Source of the DNA: Microbacteriaceae bacterium
GTDB lineage: Bacteria; Actinomycetota; Actinomycetes; Actinomycetales; Microbacteriaceae
Assembly (NCBI GenBank): GCA_025464125.1
Contig: JAODLU010000156.1
Location: 1-6,727 of the forward strand
Length of the DNA stretch: 6,727 nt
Direction of reading: 5' to 3'
Notes under the pieces: generated by a model
What the model was told of the DNA's origin: nothing
The model's input: only the letters and a program-made list of their open reading frames with translations
Databases searched by the model: none
Program-made: the position numbers and the translations under genes
In this document: piece after piece, positions 6,075-6,727 of the stretch
Position numbering within the stretch: the first letter of the stretch is position 1
Layout: the number at the start of each line of letters is the position of its first letter

Positions 6075-6727
6075 CTACCTCACCGAAATTCCCGCTGCAG
6101 CCAGTTCCCGTTTCACATCGCCGACTGTCAGTTCGCCATTGTGGAAGACGGATGCCGCCAGCACTGCGTCAGCGCCTGCAGCAACAGCCGGCGCGAAGTC
6201 CGTGACCGCCCCGGCGCCACCGCTCGCGATCACCGGCACGCTGCTGATCTGCCGCATGGCGGCTATCAGCTCCAGGTCGAAGCCCTTCTTCGTGCCGTCC
6301 GCGTCGATCGAGTTGACGAGCAGCTCGCCAGCACCCCGCTCGACCGCCTCGATGGCCCACGCTATGGCGTCGATGTCCGTGTCCGTGCGGCCGCCGTGGG
6401 TGGTCACTATCCAGCCGCTGTCACTGCGGTCCGAACGGCGAACGTCGAGTGACAGTACGAGCGCCTGCGCTCCAAACCGGTCGGCGATTTCTCCGAGCAG
6501 TGCAGGGCGCGCGATGGCCGCGCTGTTCACGCCGATCTTGTCGGCTCCATTTGCCTGTAGCCGCGCCACATCTTCCGTCGAACGCACCCCGCCACCGACT
6601 GTCAGTGGGATGAAAACCTGCGCTGCGGTCGTTCGCACGACCTCGTCCATCGGCGCGCGCTCATCCACGGGCGCCGGCACGTCGAGAACGGTGATCTCGT
6701 CTGCGCCCGGCTCGTAGTACCGCCGGG
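6075..6727 (-). CDS. hisF: Imidazole glycerol phosphate synthase cyclase subunit, C-terminal part (5' end outside window)
   Basis: HisF uses ammonia from the HisH glutaminase to turn PRFAR into imidazole-glycerol phosphate and AICAR. About 217 codons are visible, beginning [10 protein letters not shown]. Some 40 N-terminal residues, including the first catalytic Asp, lie outside the window. A GTG at 6680 could look like a start, but recognisable HisF sequence continues upstream of it to the window edge. Motifs seen are [11 protein letters not shown], the first phosphate site with VNSAA, the second catalytic Asp in LSLDV (codon 6446-6444), [13 protein letters not shown] with the phosphate-site DGT, and the closing IASGGAG and [11 protein letters not shown]. 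The loop after the second strand reads LDVPAP where HisF proteins normally have LDxTAS or close to it. The stop is TAG at 6077-6075, four bases before hisI. Confidence 0.97.
   Translation of the reverse strand, partial: RRYYEPGADEITVLDVPAPVDERAPMDEVVRTTAAQVFIPLTVGGGVRSTEDVARLQANGADKIGVNSAAIARPALLGEIADRFGAQALVLSLDVRRSDRSDSGWIVTTHGGRTDTDIDAIAWAIEAVERGAGELLVNSIDADGTKKGFDLELIAAMRQISSVPVIASGGAGAVTDFAPAVAAGADAVLAASVFHNGELTVGDVKRELAAAGISVR
6077..6081 (-). promoter_or_regulatory. Ribosome binding site of hisI, overlapping the hisF stop
   Basis: GAGGT on the minus strand runs into the hisF stop (GAGGTAG) and lies 6 nt before the hisI ATG. Ribosomes ending hisF would stop on the hisI loading site, which favours coupled translation. 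Confidence 0.7.

Overview
The window is a compact, high-GC segment in which every gene I can support lies on the minus strand. It reads from right to left as hisF (5' end cut off) - hisI - trpE - tryptophan-operon-associated membrane protein - small HGxxPAAW-type membrane protein - trpC - trpB - trpA - lgt (3' end cut off). This order, including both small membrane proteins and lgt directly after trpA, is the layout of high-GC Actinobacteria. I favour the order Micrococcales, possibly Microbacteriaceae, but no ribosomal marker is present, so family and genus are inference.

Region by region (minus strand): hisF covers 6727-6075. hisI (6070-5708) starts 4 nt after the hisF stop. trpE (5715-4195) overlaps hisI by 8 nt. 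The four-helix membrane protein (4198-3569) overlaps trpE by 4 nt (ATGA). After the largest gap, 86 nt holding a possible promoter, comes the 76-residue membrane protein (3482-3252). trpC (3244-2474) follows after 7 nt. A 58-nt gap then precedes trpB (2415-1204). trpA (1207-407) overlaps trpB by 4 nt (ATGA). lgt (from 370) starts 37 nt after the trpA stop codon begins its last base, leaving a 36-nt spacer. No gene-free stretch exceeds 90 nt, and I found no rRNA, tRNA, mobile element, CRISPR array or convincing terminator.

How the genes work together: HisF supplies the cyclase half of imidazole-glycerol-phosphate synthase, and HisI acts two steps earlier in histidine synthesis. TrpE, with a glutaminase subunit not encoded here, makes anthranilate. 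TrpC makes indole-3-glycerol phosphate, and TrpA/TrpB turn it into tryptophan. trpD, trpG and trpF are absent from the window. In many Actinobacteria the TrpF step is done by PriA, a dual HisA/TrpF isomerase, which gives a biochemical reason for joined his and trp genes. Lgt is the lipoprotein diacylglyceryl transferase. The roles of the two small membrane proteins are unknown.

Most of the window is ordinary conserved metabolism and I do not see a new defence-like or mobile system. The points worth a second look are the merged his-trp operon with no room for a trp leader before trpE, a possible internal promoter before the small membrane gene, a 10-codon reading frame just before trpB, and unusual residues in conserved motifs of HisF, TrpC, TrpA and the HGxxPAAW protein.
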